Assembly (NCBI GenBank): GCA_903840355.1
Contig: CAIMFJ010000002.1
Location: 195,001 to 240,876 of the forward strand
Direction of reading: 5' to 3'
Source: an uncultured Opitutia bacterium
GTDB lineage: Bacteria; Verrucomicrobiota; Verrucomicrobiia; Opitutales; UBA953
Length of the DNA: 45,876 nucleotides
The notes beneath the pieces are model-generated. The model was not told the DNA's origin, did not search any database, and saw only the letters and a list, made by a program, of their open reading frames with translations. A program made the position numbers and the translations under genes. Below are positions 44,561 through 45,876 of the stretch, in pieces (position 1 is the first letter of the stretch; every line of letters begins with the position of its first letter).

Positions 44561-45454
44561 ATGGGGCCCATAGTCAGCGACGTCCAACCCCTGACTGCCA
44601 TGCCTGCTGACTCTGCTGAGCCCGTGCCGCCACCCATTGTCCCTTTGCCGGCACCGCCCTTACCTAAGCCACCCGCGTTGCCCGAGCTACGGTATCGACA
44701 TGAGACCTTGGCCAAGTCGCTCTGCCTCGGGCTAGGGCTCGGCCTGGTCCTTTTAGGCCTGCCGCTCATTGAGCACTACCCGCAACTCTCGGCGGCCCTT
44801 GGCGCGGCGCTCGGTACTGGCATGGTGGCCGCGTATTGGTTCACCGTGCGATCGGCGCGAGCGCAGGGCAATGCCATCCTCATTTCCGAGCACCAATGGC
44901 CCGAGTTGCATCAAGTCGTACTCGATTGTCAGCGCCGCCTCCAACTCCAGAACATTCGGGCGTATGTCGTGCAAGACTTGGTCTTAGAACAATCCGGCAT
45001 GAGATTGGGCGACGACCACCGCATCCTCCTCCGTGCCAGTTTAGTGGATGCCGCGCTCAGCAAGGGCGACCTTGAAATCCTGCGGTTTCACATTGGCCGA
45101 AAGTGCGGCCAAATCGCGTTGGGCCATCACCACTTCAGTTCCACCACCCTCGTCCAAATTGCCCGCCTCGTCTACCCCCTCTATGCCTGGTATCGACGTT
45201 GTCAGGAGCGATCCGCCGATCGAGCCGGACTTTGGGCGTCGGGCTCACGTCAACCCGCGCACCAAGGCCTCTCCGTGATGGCGGCCGGCGTGCAGATTGG
45301 CAATCGACTCTCGCCGCAGGCCATTCGGGTCCAGAATCAAGAAATCATCCCCAGCCTCCTCGTGAAGATCATCAGCTGGAACACCGAGCGCACGTTCTAC
45401 CCCCAACGCCTCCTCGCCCTCGACACCGACGCCAACGAACTCGGGCTGAAGTAG
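44561..45454 (+). CDS. M48-like membrane protein lacking the zinc site (pseudoprotease)
   Basis: A 297-residue protein with a Pro-rich N-terminus, two membrane helices (about 52-70 and 77-95) and a C-terminal half shaped like an M48 peptidase. Where active members have F-x-I-G-HELGH-I-x-L-G-H, this one reads FHIGRKCGQIALGHH: both zinc His and the catalytic Glu are replaced (R180, K181, Q184). The downstream ERSADRAGLWA keeps the usual third-ligand Glu (E216) and Asp. It is therefore probably catalytically inactive. Start ATG 44561; ATG at 44600 is an alternative. Divergent from the small basic gene. Function unknown; a scaffold or regulator of membrane quality control is possible. Confidence 0.65.
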   Translation: MGPIVSDVQPLTAMPADSAEPVPPPIVPLPAPPLPKPPALPELRYRHETLAKSLCLGLGLGLVLLGLPLIEHYPQLSAALGAALGTGMVAAYWFTVRSARAQGNAILISEHQWPELHQVVLDCQRRLQLQNIRAYVVQDLVLEQSGMRLGDDHRILLRASLVDAALSKGDLEILRFHIGRKCGQIALGHHHFSSTTLVQIARLVYPLYAWYRRCQERSADRAGLWASGSRQPAHQGLSVMAAGVQIGNRLSPQAIRVQNQEIIPSLLVKIISWNTERTFYPQRLLALDTDANELGLK

Positions 45455-45583
45455 GGCACTTAAACCCCTACACGGAACACCTCGTAATTTAAGAGGTATT
45501 ACAAAATTTCTAGTAGATTCTTGTGCTTTTTTGCAGACGTTGGAGGCCAGCTGGATTAATAACGGTTACCCCAAATTAAGCTT
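45455..45583. other. AT-richer intergenic stretch
   Basis: 129 bases after the M48-like gene are noticeably richer in A and T (TTTAAGAGGTATTACAAAAT...) than the rest of the window. A weak inverted repeat (ACCTC / GAGGT) occurs near 45479-45497 but lacks a T-run. Likely the promoter region of the next, broken gene. Confidence 0.4.
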
Positions 45584-45735
45584 ATGGAAGAGACCTCCAA
45601 AGACCCCGTTAACTTTGCCCCCTTATGGGACATCGTAAGGAAAGAACTCCTCGGTAAAGCTAATGATGAATGGGAACTAATTAGTTCAACTAATCCTAAT
45701 ATTTCTTATTTTATTCAAGGAGGCTTACATGGCGC
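45584..45735 (+). pseudogene. 5' part of an unknown gene cut by an IS element
   Basis: The frame starts at ATG 45584 and runs about 50 codons (MEETSKDPVNFAPLWDI..., NPNISYFIQGG) before entering the insertion-sequence end at 45736; the twelve residues after that come from the element. The native part is AT-rich, with Asn, Ser and TTA/ATT codons unlike its neighbours, suggesting a foreign origin. No family recognised. The rest of the gene, if still present, lies beyond the far end of the element. Confidence 0.55.
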
Positions 45736-45876
45736 TGAGCGGTGTCCGCCTGTTGTGCCAGCGCTTTGATACGCTGGGGCTGTACCGGCCACACTGCTTT
45801 TAGAGAGTTTTAGTGTCAAGCACACGGGCCGGAGGCCCTGGGCCGCGCAGCGGCCTCGTTGGGCGTGAGGTAGCCC
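45736..45876 (-). mobile_element. IS3-family-like insertion sequence (terminal end, partial)
   Basis: Starts with TGAGCGGTGTCCGCC, a 5'-TGA end as in IS3-family inverted repeats. About 80 bases in, the minus strand has the stop of a transposase whose last residues are legible. The rest of the element and the second inverted repeat lie outside the window, so the target duplication cannot be checked. The inserted end breaks the AT-rich gene starting at 45584. Confidence 0.65.
45816..45875 (-). CDS. Transposase C-terminus (IS3 OrfB-like, partial)
   Basis: Read on the minus strand, 45875-45816 encodes GYLTPNEAAARPRASGPCA and a TGA stop. GYLTP-x-E is the C-terminal hallmark of IS3-family DDE transposases (usually after RPHSSL). 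Only nineteen codons are inside the window. The position, within 80 bases of an IS terminus, agrees. Confidence 0.65.
   Translation of the reverse strand, partial: GYLTPNEAAARPRASGPCA

Noticed and set aside
45731-45803. Short ORF MALSGVRLL... with a good-looking AGGAGG before it
   Set aside because: It begins across the IS junction and lies in the IS terminal sequence; the AGGAGG belongs to the interrupted upstream gene.

Overview
The window looks like core chromosome of a PVC-superphylum bacterium, most probably a verrucomicrobium of the class Opitutae. The clues are a large Verru_Chthon-cassette-A-like protein, a PVC-type 'membrane-bound dehydrogenase / heme-binding' protein, a double-membrane (LPS, BamA, Skp) envelope, and moderately GC-rich, gene-dense DNA. 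This assignment is inference from gene content; no rRNA is present.

Layout. 1-4.8 kb: asnS, transaldolase and two RNA methyltransferases. 4.8-13.3 kb: a long leftward block, fabZ-fabI-oleA-oleB followed by gyrB-gyrA. The first four genes are tightly spaced or overlapping and couple fatty-acid synthesis to the first and last-step enzymes of head-to-head hydrocarbon (Ole) biosynthesis, without oleC or oleD in view. 13.4-20.7 kb: a secreted peroxiredoxin, then dnaB-bamA-skp-lpxD-prs leftward, a replication/outer-membrane biogenesis group with overlapping or very close genes. 20.9-25.2 kb: an orphan 1422-aa Verru_Chthon A-like protein. 25.3-28.0 kb: rplY-pth-rpsF-ssb-rplI, lacking the usual rpsR. 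28.2-33.2 kb: three exported proteins (PQQ-type sugar dehydrogenase, TIM-barrel isomerase-like, heme/HEAT-repeat dehydrogenase) that look like one periplasmic sugar-oxidation operon. 33.3-34.5 kb: HU, tRNA-Leu(CAA), a noncoding stretch and a small unknown gene.

34.5-37.5 kb: an outer-membrane-barrel-like protein, the C-terminal relic of an ammonium transporter, and an intact ammonium transporter with a near-consensus sigma-54 promoter immediately before its start codon. 37.6-42.9 kb: an AsmA-like giant translationally coupled to a two-gene FecCD-type ABC importer. 42.8-44.4 kb: an OGG1-type DNA glycosylase, a lipoprotein and a 39-residue very basic protein whose stop overlaps the lipoprotein start. 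44.6-45.9 kb: an M48-like membrane protein that has lost its HExxH zinc site, and an AT-richer short gene broken by an IS3-like insertion sequence that runs off the window edge.

Most of the window is housekeeping. The accessory signals worth a second look are the fab-oleAB operon, the dead M48 homologue, the amt relic next to a sigma-54-driven amt, the coupled small basic protein/lipoprotein pair, and the IS insertion at the right edge. No complete novel defence or mobile system was found.
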